Shown: positions 8,356-15,388, counted from the first letter of the stretch. The stretch: DNA of 22,449 bases from Bacillota bacterium (GCA_021768985.1 JAETTR010000003.1:1-22449); one strand, 5' to 3'. Numbers and translations: made by a program. The notes: a model not told the origin generated them from the letters alone.

Positions 8356-8712
8356 TTAATAGGCGTTCTCGAAGTATTCCAAGCCGCCCTCGTATATCGC
8401 GGCAACGTCGAAACGGATCGGAACTTCCTCTCGCATATAGGAACAGAAGTACCCCGCGATCATGCGGTATCTGCGCTGTTTTTCGCGGTTTACCGCCTCG
8501 GCGGGAAGCCCGAACGCGTCGCTCTCGCGCGCTTTGACCTCCACGAAACAGTAGGTGTCTCCCTTGCGGGCGACGATATCCGCTTCCCCGAAGGGAGTCG
8601 TGTAGTTGCGCTTTAATATTTTGTAGCCGTGCTTTTTTAAGTACTTGCAGGCGGCGTCCTCTCCCTTCCGTCCCAGAATTTTGTTACGAAGGTCTTTCGG
8701 TGAATTCTGCAT
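8356..8712 (-). CDS. yraN: YraN family (UPF0102) nuclease-fold protein
   Basis: This 118-residue protein belongs to the UPF0102/YraN family, which has a Holliday-junction-resolvase/PD-(D/E)xK-like fold but no settled function. The catalytic-type pattern is intact: E43 and D45 in FGEADIVARKGD, and VEVKAR (57-62). The N-terminal LGRKGEDAACKYLKKHGYKIL segment is also typical. ATG 8712 is supported by GGGAG about 8 nt upstream and by family length. The start lies inside the 3' end of rnhB in another frame (76-nt overlap). The rnhB-yraN neighbourhood is common in bacteria and suggests a shared link to DNA repair or replication, but that is inference. Confidence 0.92.
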   Translation of the reverse strand: MQNSPKDLRNKILGRKGEDAACKYLKKHGYKILKRNYTTPFGEADIVARKGDTYCFVEVKARESDAFGLPAEAVNREKQRRYRMIAGYFCSYMREEVPIRFDVAAIYEGGLEYFENAY

Positions 8713-9272
8713 ATTCCCATCTCCCGAATGGCGCGGATATGTTCCGCCGTGCCGTAGCCCGCGTTCCGCTCGAACCCGTAGCCGGGGAACTCCTCGGCGT
8801 ACCGCTTCATGAGCGCGTCCCGATAAACCTTCGCGACGATGCTCGCCGCGCCGATCGAATACACGAGCGCGTCGCCCTTTACGATGCTCTTTTGCGGCAC
8901 GGATAAATCGAGGGTCATATTTCCGTCGGTGAGCACGAAGTCGGCGGGAAGCTTCAACGACTCCACGGCGCGCTTCATGCACAGGCGGGTGGCTTGCAAG
9001 ATATTGATTTCGTCGATCACGGAAGCCTCCACTTCGCAGACCGAACAGGCGCGCGCGACCGCGCGGATCTTTTCGGCGAGCGTCTCCCGCTTCCCGGGCG
9101 AGAGCTTTTTGCTGTCGTCCACGCCCGCCACGCGCAGTTCTTCTTCGAGCGGCATAATCACCGCCGCGCACACGACGGGTCCCGCCAGCGGACCTCTGCC
9201 CACTTCGTCCGCCCCCGCAAGCGCCGTATAGCCGCGGGCAAAATATTCCCGCTCGTAAAGCAACGAATCCAT
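8637..9272 (-). CDS. rnhB: Ribonuclease HII
   Basis: RNase HII removes ribonucleotides embedded in DNA and RNA primers. The 211-residue product has the signature DEVGRGPLAGPVV at 22-34 (metal-binding D22 and E23), DDSKKLS at 52-58, a catalytic-type Asp in LTDGNM (about 116) and the conserved block SIGAASIVAKVYRD (139-152). The C-terminus has the HRKTFVTKFW element. The start ATG (9272-9270) overlaps the rbgA stop as TAATG, so translation is probably coupled. At the other end the last 25 codons or so overlap yraN in a different frame. Length is normal for the family. Confidence 0.96.
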   Translation of the reverse strand: MDSLLYEREYFARGYTALAGADEVGRGPLAGPVVCAAVIMPLEEELRVAGVDDSKKLSPGKRETLAEKIRAVARACSVCEVEASVIDEINILQATRLCMKRAVESLKLPADFVLTDGNMTLDLSVPQKSIVKGDALVYSIGAASIVAKVYRDALMKRYAEEFPGYGFERNAGYGTAEHIRAIREMGICRIHRKTFVTKFWDGRERTPPAST

Positions 9273-10129
9273 TATACGAGCCCCGCCGCCGCAAGATCTT
9301 CGGCGGAGTCCAGACAAACTTTGCCGAGCTTGCCCTTGCGGAAATCGTCGATCAGGGCGCGCTCGCCCCGCTCGTAGTCGTATTCGTTTCCGCGAAGCAC
9401 GAATCCCCGCCGCGCGCAGACCCGATTTAACATTTCGAGCGGTTCTCCGCCCGAAACGCCGTACCGCTCGGTCAGCGCCGCGGGATACTTCGCCCAGAGT
9501 TCTTCGAGAAGCGCGAGCGCGATTTCGTCGAATTCGAGAATGTCGTCGTTGATGCAACCGAGATAGGCGAGCCTGCGCGCAAGCGTCTGGTTCTCGCAGG
9601 AAGGGGGCATGGTGCCGGGGGTGTCGAGCAGTTCGAACCCGTTGCACTTCACCCACTGTTTGGCGCGGGTCACCCCCGCCTTATCCCCCGTCTGCGCCTT
9701 CTTTCCGCCCGAGAGCAGGTTGATCACGGTGCTCTTGCCCGTGTTCGGAATTCCCGCGATCAGATACCGCATGGGTCGGGACGCGCTCTTTTCCTTCATT
9801 TTGTCAAGCTTTTCCCTGACCGCCACGTTCATTGCCGCCGTGAGCGGGCGCAGGGAAGCGGGAGAATTCGCGGCGATCTTCACCGCGTTCGCGCCGCTCT
9901 CGCGCAGTCTGTTCAGCAACGCGTCCGCCCTGCCGTCCGCAAGATCTCCCTTGTTAAGCAGATACAGCACGGGTTTATTCCCCGTCATTTTTTTTAACAC
10001 GGGGTTGAAGCTCGCCGCGGGCGCGCGCGCGTCGAGCACGAACACCGCCGCGTCGCAGAGCTTTAAATTGTCCTCCATCATGCGCACGGCTTTCGCCATG
10101 TGCCCGGGATACCATTGAATTTGTTTCAT
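9272..10129 (-). CDS. rbgA: Ribosome biogenesis GTPase RbgA (YlqF)
   Basis: RbgA is a GTPase needed for late assembly of the 50S subunit. The 285-residue protein has the circularly permuted GTPase order: G4 NKGD at 59-62, then G1 GIPNTGKST at 126-134, G2 Thr in GVT (about 154) and G3 DTPG at 169-172. The N-terminal WYPGHMAKA motif is the family hallmark, and a C-terminal helical domain follows from about 185. ATG 10129 begins at this motif, though the ribosome-binding site is weak (an AAG about 10 nt upstream). It follows trmD by 22 nt with no rplS between, and its stop overlaps the rnhB start. Confidence 0.95.
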   Translation of the reverse strand: MKQIQWYPGHMAKAVRMMEDNLKLCDAAVFVLDARAPAASFNPVLKKMTGNKPVLYLLNKGDLADGRADALLNRLRESGANAVKIAANSPASLRPLTAAMNVAVREKLDKMKEKSASRPMRYLIAGIPNTGKSTVINLLSGGKKAQTGDKAGVTRAKQWVKCNGFELLDTPGTMPPSCENQTLARRLAYLGCINDDILEFDEIALALLEELWAKYPAALTERYGVSGGEPLEMLNRVCARRGFVLRGNEYDYERGERALIDDFRKGKLGKVCLDSAEDLAAAGLV

Positions 10130-10151
10130 AAAAAATCTTGGTAAAACCGCT

Positions 10152-10817
10152 TTATTTTAACAAGTCGGGGCGGTTCTTTTTCGTGATTTTCAGCGATTCT
10201 TCCCGCCGCCATTTGTCGATTTGCGCGTGGTTCCCGCTGCGGAGCACTTCGGGCACCGCAAGCCCGCGGTATTCCACGGGGCGGGTGTATTGCGGGTATT
10301 CGAGCAGGTTTTCCGAAAAACTCTCCTGCACGAGCGATTCGGGCGACAGCACGCCGTCCACGTAGCGCGCCACGCAATCGGCAATCACCATCGCGGGCAG
10401 TTCGCCCCCCGTCAGCACGTAGTCGCCGATGGAGAGCTCCTCGTCGATAAACAGATCGATCGCGCGCTGATCGACGCCCTCGTAATGCCCGCACAACAAC
10501 ACGATATGCTCGCATTCGACGAGCCCGTACACCATGTCCTGCCGGAACGTTCTGCCCTTCGGCGAAAGATAGATTCTGCGCGCTTTGTGTTCGGGATCGA
10601 CCGCCTCGATCGCGCTCCCGATCGGTTGCGCCATCATCACCATGCCCGCGCCGCCGCCGAAGGGATAGTCGTCGCACTTCTTATGTTTATCCTCGGTATA
10701 GTCGCGCAGGTTCACCGTTTCGATCGTCAGCTTCCCCTCTTTCACCGCCCGCCCGACGATGCTCTCGTACAGCGGCGCGAACATCTCGGGAAAGAGCGTC
10801 AGTATCGTAATTTTCAT
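10152..10817 (-). CDS. trmD: tRNA (guanine-N1-)-methyltransferase TrmD
   Basis: TrmD methylates G37 of tRNAs using S-adenosylmethionine, preventing +1 frameshifting. The 221-residue protein starts MKITILTLFPEMF, a typical TrmD N-terminus. It contains the SPOUT trefoil-knot segments LSPKGR (84-89), LLCGHYEGVDQRAID (107-121) and SIGDYVLTGGELPAM (129-143). The aspartate in the GVD motif is the expected catalytic base region. ATG 10817 has GGAG about 9 nt upstream and restores the family start; an in-frame start at 10895 would add a low-complexity Gly-rich extension translated from intergenic repeats. It follows rimM after an unusually long 129-nt gap. Confidence 0.96.
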   Translation of the reverse strand: MKITILTLFPEMFAPLYESIVGRAVKEGKLTIETVNLRDYTEDKHKKCDDYPFGGGAGMVMMAQPIGSAIEAVDPEHKARRIYLSPKGRTFRQDMVYGLVECEHIVLLCGHYEGVDQRAIDLFIDEELSIGDYVLTGGELPAMVIADCVARYVDGVLSPESLVQESFSENLLEYPQYTRPVEYRGLAVPEVLRSGNHAQIDKWRREESLKITKKNRPDLLK

Positions 10818-10837
10818 AAAAAGACTCCGTTGGGTTC

Positions 10838-10893
10838 CACCCCCACCACCCGCTCCGCGGGAGCCGCCCCCGCAAAGCAGGGGCAGCCGAAGC
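10838..10893 (-). repeat. GC-rich double hairpin in the rimM-trmD gap
   Basis: Two adjacent short hairpins are visible, one with arms GCCCCTGC/GCGGGGGC (one mismatch) and one with arms CCCGC/GCGGG. The dense symmetry and intergenic placement resemble REP-like dispersed repeats of gut Clostridia. Only one copy is present in this window, so family status is inference. Confidence 0.4.
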
Positions 10894-10907
10894 ATTACGG
10901 TTACAAG

Positions 10908-10946
10908 CTCACGGAATTTCTTTTCGCAGAAAAGAAATTCGTGAAC
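10908..10946 (-). repeat. Intergenic inverted repeat, copy A
   Basis: On the minus strand this copy starts directly after the rimM stop codon. It folds as TTCACGAATTTCTTTT, a 5-nt loop CTGCG, then AAAAGAAATTCCGTGA, a stem of about 15 bp with one bulged base. No T-run follows, so it is not a classical terminator. It shares arm sequence with the elements at 11455-11508 and 15299-15377. Confidence 0.75.
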
Positions 10947-11408
10947 CTATATCACCGCCACTTCGTAAAACCGCTTTTCATTGACGACGAGCTTCTTTGC
11001 AATCAGATCGATTTCCGTGACGACGCCCTTCACCGCGGGAAACAAAATCTCTTTCCCGTCCGCCGTCAGCGTGCCGAGAACCTGCCCCGCTTCCGTGACG
11101 ATCTCCGAGCCCAGAAGATCGGCGATGTAATACCGCCCTTCCTCGGGTTCCGGCGCTTCCTCGCGCGGGATCGTAACCTGCCGCCCGCGCAGAAGCTCCG
11201 CCGCGTTCCGGTCGGGTACGCCGCGCAAGCCCAGATAGACCGCGCCGTCGCCCGTGCGCACCGAAAGCACCTTGAATTCCTCGCCGCCGAGGAACACCCG
11301 CTTGAACGAACGGAAGTCATCGGCGCTGTCGGTAAAGGGCTTTATTTTCAGTTCGCCGCGGATTCCCTGCGGTTTCAGCACTTCGCCTACGATTAAATCG
11401 GTTCCCAT
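10947..11408 (-). CDS. rimM: 16S rRNA processing protein RimM
   Basis: RimM helps mature the 3' (head) domain of the 30S subunit. The 153-residue protein starts MGTDLIVGEVLKPQGIRGEL, the standard RimM N-terminal barrel motif (KPQGIRGELKIKPFTD). The linker and C-terminal PRC-barrel domain begin near GRYYIADLLG (about 91-100). ATG 11408 is the only start that keeps the conserved N-terminus. It is only 9 nt from the -10 box of its own promoter, so the message should be leaderless or nearly so; AGGG next to the -10 box could act as ribosome-binding site only if transcription started unusually early. rpsP, the usual upstream partner, is absent; degV lies there instead. Confidence 0.95.
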   Translation of the reverse strand: MGTDLIVGEVLKPQGIRGELKIKPFTDSADDFRSFKRVFLGGEEFKVLSVRTGDGAVYLGLRGVPDRNAAELLRGRQVTIPREEAPEPEEGRYYIADLLGSEIVTEAGQVLGTLTADGKEILFPAVKGVVTEIDLIAKKLVVNEKRFYEVAVI

Positions 11409-11417
11409 AATATCCCT

Positions 11418-11446
11418 ATTATACCAAACTCCCGCGGCAATGTCAA
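11418..11446 (-). promoter_or_regulatory. Consensus promoter of rimM
   Basis: On the minus strand: -35 TTGACA (11441-11446), 17-nt spacer, -10 TATAAT (11418-11423), a perfect match to the sigma-A consensus. The rimM ATG follows 9 nt after the -10 box, which predicts a leader of only about 2-4 nt. Confidence 0.88.
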
Positions 11447-11457
11447 ACGCGGGAGTT
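11427..11457 (-). promoter_or_regulatory. 10-bp perfect dyad around the rimM -35 box (possible operator)
   Basis: AACTCCCGCG (11427-11436) and its exact complement (11448-11457) flank an 11-nt loop that contains the -35 box. One arm lies in the promoter spacer and the other just upstream. This placement suits a repressor site. It could instead be a weak terminator for degV, but no T-run follows on the minus strand. Confidence 0.5.
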
Positions 11458-11508
11458 CATGATTCTTTTTTGTTGTAAAAGTCTTTCGAAAGAAAAAGTT
11501 CCGTGAAC
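11455..11508 (-). repeat. Intergenic inverted repeat, copy B (diverged)
   Basis: On the minus strand it begins with GTTCACGGAACTTTTTCTTT directly after the degV stop and ends with an imperfect inverted copy, AAAAAAGAATCATGAAC. It is more diverged than copy A but has the same GTTCAYG start and the same position after a stop codon. It could serve as the 3' end of the degV transcript. Confidence 0.55.
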
Positions 11509-12387
11509 TTATTTCAGCTTGATCGGTCTTTCCTTGCCCACGAAGATCACGCCGAGAGTACCCGGTCCGCAGTGCGAGCCGATCACGGGTCCCACGATCT
11601 GCCGCACGATCTGCGCGTTCGGACGCTTCGCCAGAATCAGATCGCGCAGTTTATCCCCTTCTTCCTTGCAGTCCGCGTCAACGATATAGACGGAATATTT
11701 CTCTTCGTCGGCGAGCTCCTCGATCACCTTGTTCGCAAGCGTCGAAATCGCCTTCTTTCTGCCGCCGAGCTTGCCGATCACCTTCAAACCGCCCTCTTCG
11801 TCGATCGTGAGCATGGGCTTCAACCCCAGAATGGTGCCCGCCACCGCGGCGATTCCCGAGCAACGTCCGCCCCGCTTTAAATGCATCAGATCGTCCACAA
11901 CGAAATATACGCACACGCGGTCGGTAAACTCCCGCAGGAACGCGAGAATCTCCTCGTCCGAAGCGCCCTTCTGTTTCAAAACCGCCGCCTGCTCCGCCTG
12001 AATCCCCGCGCCGAGCGAAATGCTCTTGGTGTCGAACACCTTCAGCTTGCGTTCGGGAAAGCGCTCCTGCAGTTCTTTATACGCCGCGTCGAGCTGTTGG
12101 AACGTGCCGCTCAGCTTATGCGAAAAGCTGACGTAGAGCACGTCCTCTCCCCGTTCGAAATACGGAGTCAGAATGCGCTTGTAATCCTCGGGATTCAGCG
12201 CCTGCGTCTTGGGAATCTCTCCCCCGCGCACCGTATCGTAGAAATATTTGAAATTCGTCTTTTCGCCGAGATCGTAGAAAAATTCCTCTCCTTTTAACGA
12301 ATAGGGCATGGAAATATAATCGAGCCCCAACTCTTTTACACGGGTGTGCCAGAGCTCCCCGTTGGAATCGCATATTAAAACGCTCAT
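11509..12387 (-). CDS. DegV family fatty-acid-binding protein
   Basis: DegV proteins bind fatty acids; in Firmicutes some act as FakB subunits that present fatty acids to the FakA kinase. Whether this one does is not shown, and no fakA is nearby. The 292-residue protein has the two-domain DegV layout: N-terminal VLICDSNG (3-10), the ligand-site motif SFSHKLSGT (87-95), the conserved VFDTKSISLG (117-126), and the later block LKRGGRCSG followed by LGLKPMLTIDEEGGL. ATG 12387 has a strong GGAGG site. It has its own promoter and stands alone between mutY and rimM. Confidence 0.92.
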   Translation of the reverse strand: MSVLICDSNGELWHTRVKELGLDYISMPYSLKGEEFFYDLGEKTNFKYFYDTVRGGEIPKTQALNPEDYKRILTPYFERGEDVLYVSFSHKLSGTFQQLDAAYKELQERFPERKLKVFDTKSISLGAGIQAEQAAVLKQKGASDEEILAFLREFTDRVCVYFVVDDLMHLKRGGRCSGIAAVAGTILGLKPMLTIDEEGGLKVIGKLGGRKKAISTLANKVIEELADEEKYSVYIVDADCKEEGDKLRDLILAKRPNAQIVRQIVGPVIGSHCGPGTLGVIFVGKERPIKLK

Positions 12388-12413
12388 CTGTTTGCCTCCT
12401 GTCTTTTTTCGTT

Positions 12414-12442
12414 ATTTTACTATAAGTATGCCGTTTTGTCAA
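12414..12442 (-). promoter_or_regulatory. Sigma-A type promoter of degV
   Basis: On the minus strand: -35 TTGACA (12437-12442), 17-nt spacer, -10 TAAAAT (12414-12419). The leader would be about 20 nt and contain the AGGAGG site. This separates degV from the upstream fhs-mutY pair. Confidence 0.85.
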
Positions 12443-12469
12443 GATATATTACATAGATATTTCACTTTG

Positions 12470-13483
12470 TTAACTATTTGACAGCCAGGGCGTAAACGCT
12501 TTGAACGCCGAAGGCAGCGCGTACTTTTCGGAAATTTCGCGTTCGCTCGCCCAGACGTAATCGGGAAAGAACTCCCTTGCGCGCACGAGATACCCCGTCA
12601 TATGCCATTCCACGTGGGTAAATATGTGCTTTGCCGACCTCTTCGCCGCGACCGTGCCGAAATATTCGGGCGGGGACGCGCTCTCCTTTTCCATGAGCGG
12701 AAACTGCCACAGACCCGCCAGAAGCCCGCTCTCTTTCCGCTGTTCGATGGCGAATTTTCCCTCCCGTTCGAGCACGAACACCATATAGTCCGCCCGTTTG
12801 CGCGCCCGCTTTTCGGCGCGGACGGGATATCTTTCCTCCTCGCCCGCAAGATGCGCGCGGCAGAACTCCCGCCAGGGGCACTGCCCGCACAGCGGCGCGC
12901 CGTTCGGCACGCAGACGATCGCGCCCAGCTCCATGAGCGACTGGCAAAAATCTCCCGCTCCCTCCGGATACACCTCTTTCAGCATGGCGGAAAACTCCGC
13001 CTTCGTACGGTTGTCGTCGATATTCCGCCCGTCCTTCAACAGGCGGGTGAGAATGCGCAAGACGTTGCCGTCCACCGCGGGGCAGGGCAAACCGTAAGCG
13101 ATCGAACAGATCGCGCCCGCCGTATAATCGCCGATTCCTGGCAGGGCGCGCACCCCCTCCCAAGTCTGCGGGAAGCCGCTTTCGGCTATGATCTTCGCCG
13201 CCGCGTGCAGATTGCGGGCGCGGGAGTAGTAGCCGAGCCCCTCCCACGATTTGAGCACTTCCGGAAGCTCCGCCGCCGCAAGCGCTTCCGCTGTGGGGAA
13301 TTTTTCGAGAAAATTGCAGTAATAGGTCTTTACCGCTTCGACCCGCGTCTGTTGCAACATGATCTCCGAAACCCACACGCGGTACGGATCGCGCGTGCCC
13401 CGCCACGGGAGATCCCGTTTATAAATACGGTACCACCCGAGGAGAGGCGGTACCGCGCTTTTCAGAAATTCAAGTTCGTCCAT
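12470..13483 (-). CDS. mutY: A/G-specific adenine glycosylase MutY
   Basis: MutY removes adenine mispaired with 8-oxoguanine. The 337-residue protein has the HhH-GPD fold: catalytic-type Glu in VSEIMLQQTRV (E40), helix-hairpin-helix LPGIGDYTAGAI (114-125) and catalytic Asp in VDGN (138). Four cysteines (191, 199, 202, 208) can hold the 4Fe-4S cluster, with seven residues between the first two. A C-terminal NUDIX-like 8-oxoG recognition domain (about 230-335) includes FTHVEWHM. ATG 13483 overlaps the fhs stop as TAATG, so the two are probably translationally coupled. An upstream in-frame extension to 13966 is only a shadow inside fhs. Confidence 0.95.
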   Translation of the reverse strand: MDELEFLKSAVPPLLGWYRIYKRDLPWRGTRDPYRVWVSEIMLQQTRVEAVKTYYCNFLEKFPTAEALAAAELPEVLKSWEGLGYYSRARNLHAAAKIIAESGFPQTWEGVRALPGIGDYTAGAICSIAYGLPCPAVDGNVLRILTRLLKDGRNIDDNRTKAEFSAMLKEVYPEGAGDFCQSLMELGAIVCVPNGAPLCGQCPWREFCRAHLAGEEERYPVRAEKRARKRADYMVFVLEREGKFAIEQRKESGLLAGLWQFPLMEKESASPPEYFGTVAAKRSAKHIFTHVEWHMTGYLVRAREFFPDYVWASEREISEKYALPSAFKAFTPWLSNS

Positions 13484-15147
13484 TAAAAAAGCCCCGTTAT
13501 TTTGCCGTTTTCGTCCACGTCGATCCTCTCCGCGGCGGGTACCTTGGGCAGTCCCGGCATGGTGAGAATATTGCCCGTGAGCACGACGACGAAGCCCGCG
13601 CCCGCCGAAATTTTGACGCTGCGCACGGTGATACGGAACCCGTCCGGCGCGCCGAGCCTGGTTGCGTCGTCCGAGAACGAGTACTGCGTTTTCGCGATAC
13701 ATACGGGCGTTTTTCCGTAGCCGAGCTCTTCGAACCGCGCGATCTGCTCCTCCGCCTCGGGCGTATAATCGACCCCGTCGCCGCCGTAAACTTTGGTCGC
13801 CACGGCGCCGATCTTTTCTTTGATCGGCAGGGTTTCGTCGTAGCAGAACCGGAAATCGTTCTTTTCTCCGCAGAGACGGACCACCTCTTCTGCGAGCGCT
13901 TCGCCGCCCTTGCCCCCTTCCGCCCAGACGGTGGAGAGCACCACGTTGACCCCGAGCGCCTTGCACTTTTCGATGACCAGCGCGATCTCCGCGTCGGTAT
14001 CCGTCGGGAAGCGGTTGACTGCAACGACAGCGGGAAGCCCGTAAACGGACGTGACGTTTTTAAGATGCCGCAACAGGTTGGGAAGCCCCGCTTCGAGCGC
14101 GGGAAGGTTTTCTTCCCCGAGGGCGGTTTTGGGAAGCCCGCCGTGCATCTTCAAAGCGCGGACCGTAGCGACGACGACGACCGCCGCGGGCTTCAGCCCT
14201 GCCGCGCGGCACTTGATATCGAAGAACTTTTCCGCGCCGAGATCGGCGCCGAAACCCGCTTCCGTCACGACGTAGTCGCCGAGCGCGAGCGCGGTGCGGG
14301 TCGCGAGCACGGAGTTGCAACCGTGCGCGATATTCGCAAACGGTCCGCCGTGCACGATCGCGGGCGTGCCCTCGAGCGTCTGCACGAGATTGGGCTTTAA
14401 CGCGTCCTTCAAGAGCGCGGTCATGGCGCCCGCCGCCTTTAAATCGCCCGCGGTGACGGGCTTGCCGTCGTACGTGTAGCCCACGATTATGCGCGCAAGC
14501 CGCGCCTTCAGATCGGCAAGCGAGGAAGCGAGGCAGAGAACCGCCATGATCTCGCTCGCCACCGTAATATCGTAACCGTCCTTGCGGGGCACGCCGTTCT
14601 TGCCGCCCCCCAATCCGTCCTCTATGTTGCGGAGCTGACGGTCGTTCATGTCCACGCATCTGCGCCAGGTAATCCGTTCGGGGTCGATATTCAGCTCGTT
14701 GCCCTGAAAAATGTGATTATCGAGCATGGCGGCAAGCAGATTGTTCGCCGCGCCGATCGCGTGGAAATCCCCCGTGAAGTGCAGATTGATGTCCTCCATC
14801 GGCACGACCTGCGCGTAACCGCCGCCCGCCGCGCCGCCCTTGACGCCGAACACGGGTCCGAGCGAAGGCTCGCGCAGAGCGACGACGACGCGTTTGCCGA
14901 TTCGGGACAGCCCGTCGGCGAGCCCGATCGTGGTAGTCGTTTTTCCCTCTCCCGCGGGAGTGGGCGTGATCGCCGTAACGAGTACGAGCTTGCCCTGCCT
15001 GCCCTTGCGCCCGGAAACGGACAGATCGATTTTCGCCTTATGCTTGCCGTAATATTCGATTTCGTCTTCCGTAAGCCCCGCCCGTGCGGCGATCTTCGAA
15101 ATATGTTCCAACTTCGCTTCCTGTGCGATTTCGATATCCGATTTCAT
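13483..15147 (-). CDS. fhs: Formate--tetrahydrofolate ligase
   Basis: This enzyme makes 10-formyl-tetrahydrofolate from formate, THF and ATP. The 554-residue length is normal for the family. The nucleotide-binding loop TPTPAGEGKTTT lies at 61-72, and the blocks REPSLGPVFGVKGGAAGGGY, NLHFTGDFHAI and FANIAHGCNS are characteristic. I chose ATG 15147, with GGGAG about 10 nt upstream, over a GTG at 15174, because the shorter form has the right length and a usable ribosome-binding site. It lies after the purine genes; its product is the formyl donor for the AICAR formyltransferase at 20516-21697. Its leader region (15148-15388) is long and structured. Confidence 0.97.
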   Translation of the reverse strand: MKSDIEIAQEAKLEHISKIAARAGLTEDEIEYYGKHKAKIDLSVSGRKGRQGKLVLVTAITPTPAGEGKTTTTIGLADGLSRIGKRVVVALREPSLGPVFGVKGGAAGGGYAQVVPMEDINLHFTGDFHAIGAANNLLAAMLDNHIFQGNELNIDPERITWRRCVDMNDRQLRNIEDGLGGGKNGVPRKDGYDITVASEIMAVLCLASSLADLKARLARIIVGYTYDGKPVTAGDLKAAGAMTALLKDALKPNLVQTLEGTPAIVHGGPFANIAHGCNSVLATRTALALGDYVVTEAGFGADLGAEKFFDIKCRAAGLKPAAVVVVATVRALKMHGGLPKTALGEENLPALEAGLPNLLRHLKNVTSVYGLPAVVAVNRFPTDTDAEIALVIEKCKALGVNVVLSTVWAEGGKGGEALAEEVVRLCGEKNDFRFCYDETLPIKEKIGAVATKVYGGDGVDYTPEAEEQIARFEELGYGKTPVCIAKTQYSFSDDATRLGAPDGFRITVRSVKISAGAGFVVVLTGNILTMPGLPKVPAAERIDVDENGKITGLF

Positions 15148-15388
15148 GAAAAACACACTCCCTTTTTTATTCACGAATTTCTTGCGTTATAATGATTGCG
15201 CGAAGCAAAACCACGCTTTTGCGGCAGCGCACTCAACTTGCCGTATCCTTACGGCTTATTGTAAATTTACGCACAACGAGAACGAGTTTTGCAAACCGAT
15301 AAGCCTATTTCACTCACGGAATTTCTTTGCCCGCATTTTGCTCTGCAAGAATTCTTAATCGAAAGAAATTCATGAACTATCCCATGAA
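15148..15388 (-). other. Gene-free gap between purL and fhs with several hairpins
   Basis: This is the largest gap in the window (241 nt). On the minus strand it holds repeat copy C near the purL stop, a perfect 6-bp hairpin with tetraloop (GCCGTA/TACGGC, 15240-15255), a second 6-bp hairpin (GCAAAA/TTTTGC, 15205-15222), a possible -10 box TATAAC (15187-15192) without a good -35, and another copy of the repeat arm (AAGAAATTCGTGAA, 15171-15184) just before the fhs ribosome-binding site. No riboswitch class was recognised. Confidence 0.5.
15299..15377 (-). repeat. Intergenic inverted repeat, copy C
   Basis: On the minus strand it begins GTTCATGAATTTCTTTC (15361-15377), 11 nt after the purL stop, and closes with AAAGAAATTCCGTGAG near 15313-15328. 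A tail, GTGAAATAGGCTTAT, recurs with one change at 20466-20480. The loop is longer than in copy A. The arms match copy A closely. Confidence 0.7.

Noticed and set aside
8286..8405. Longer N-terminus for the helicase protein from 8405
   Set aside because: It would overlap yraN and read through the hairpin; ATG 8285 has a GGAG site and a plausible N-terminus.
10818..10895. Longer N-terminus for TrmD from 10895
   Set aside because: The added residues are a Gly-rich translation of intergenic hairpins; the conserved TrmD start is at 10817.
10221..11396. Plus-strand open frame opposite trmD and rimM
   Set aside because: It runs across two well-supported genes and the repeat-filled gap between them, with shadow-like composition.
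13484..13966. In-frame upstream extension of mutY into fhs
   Set aside because: It has no MutY homology and is an Arg/Gly-rich shadow; ATG 13483 matches the family start and overlaps the fhs stop.
15148..15388. THF or purine riboswitch upstream of fhs
   Set aside because: I could not match the conserved core of either class; only simple hairpins and repeat arms are visible.
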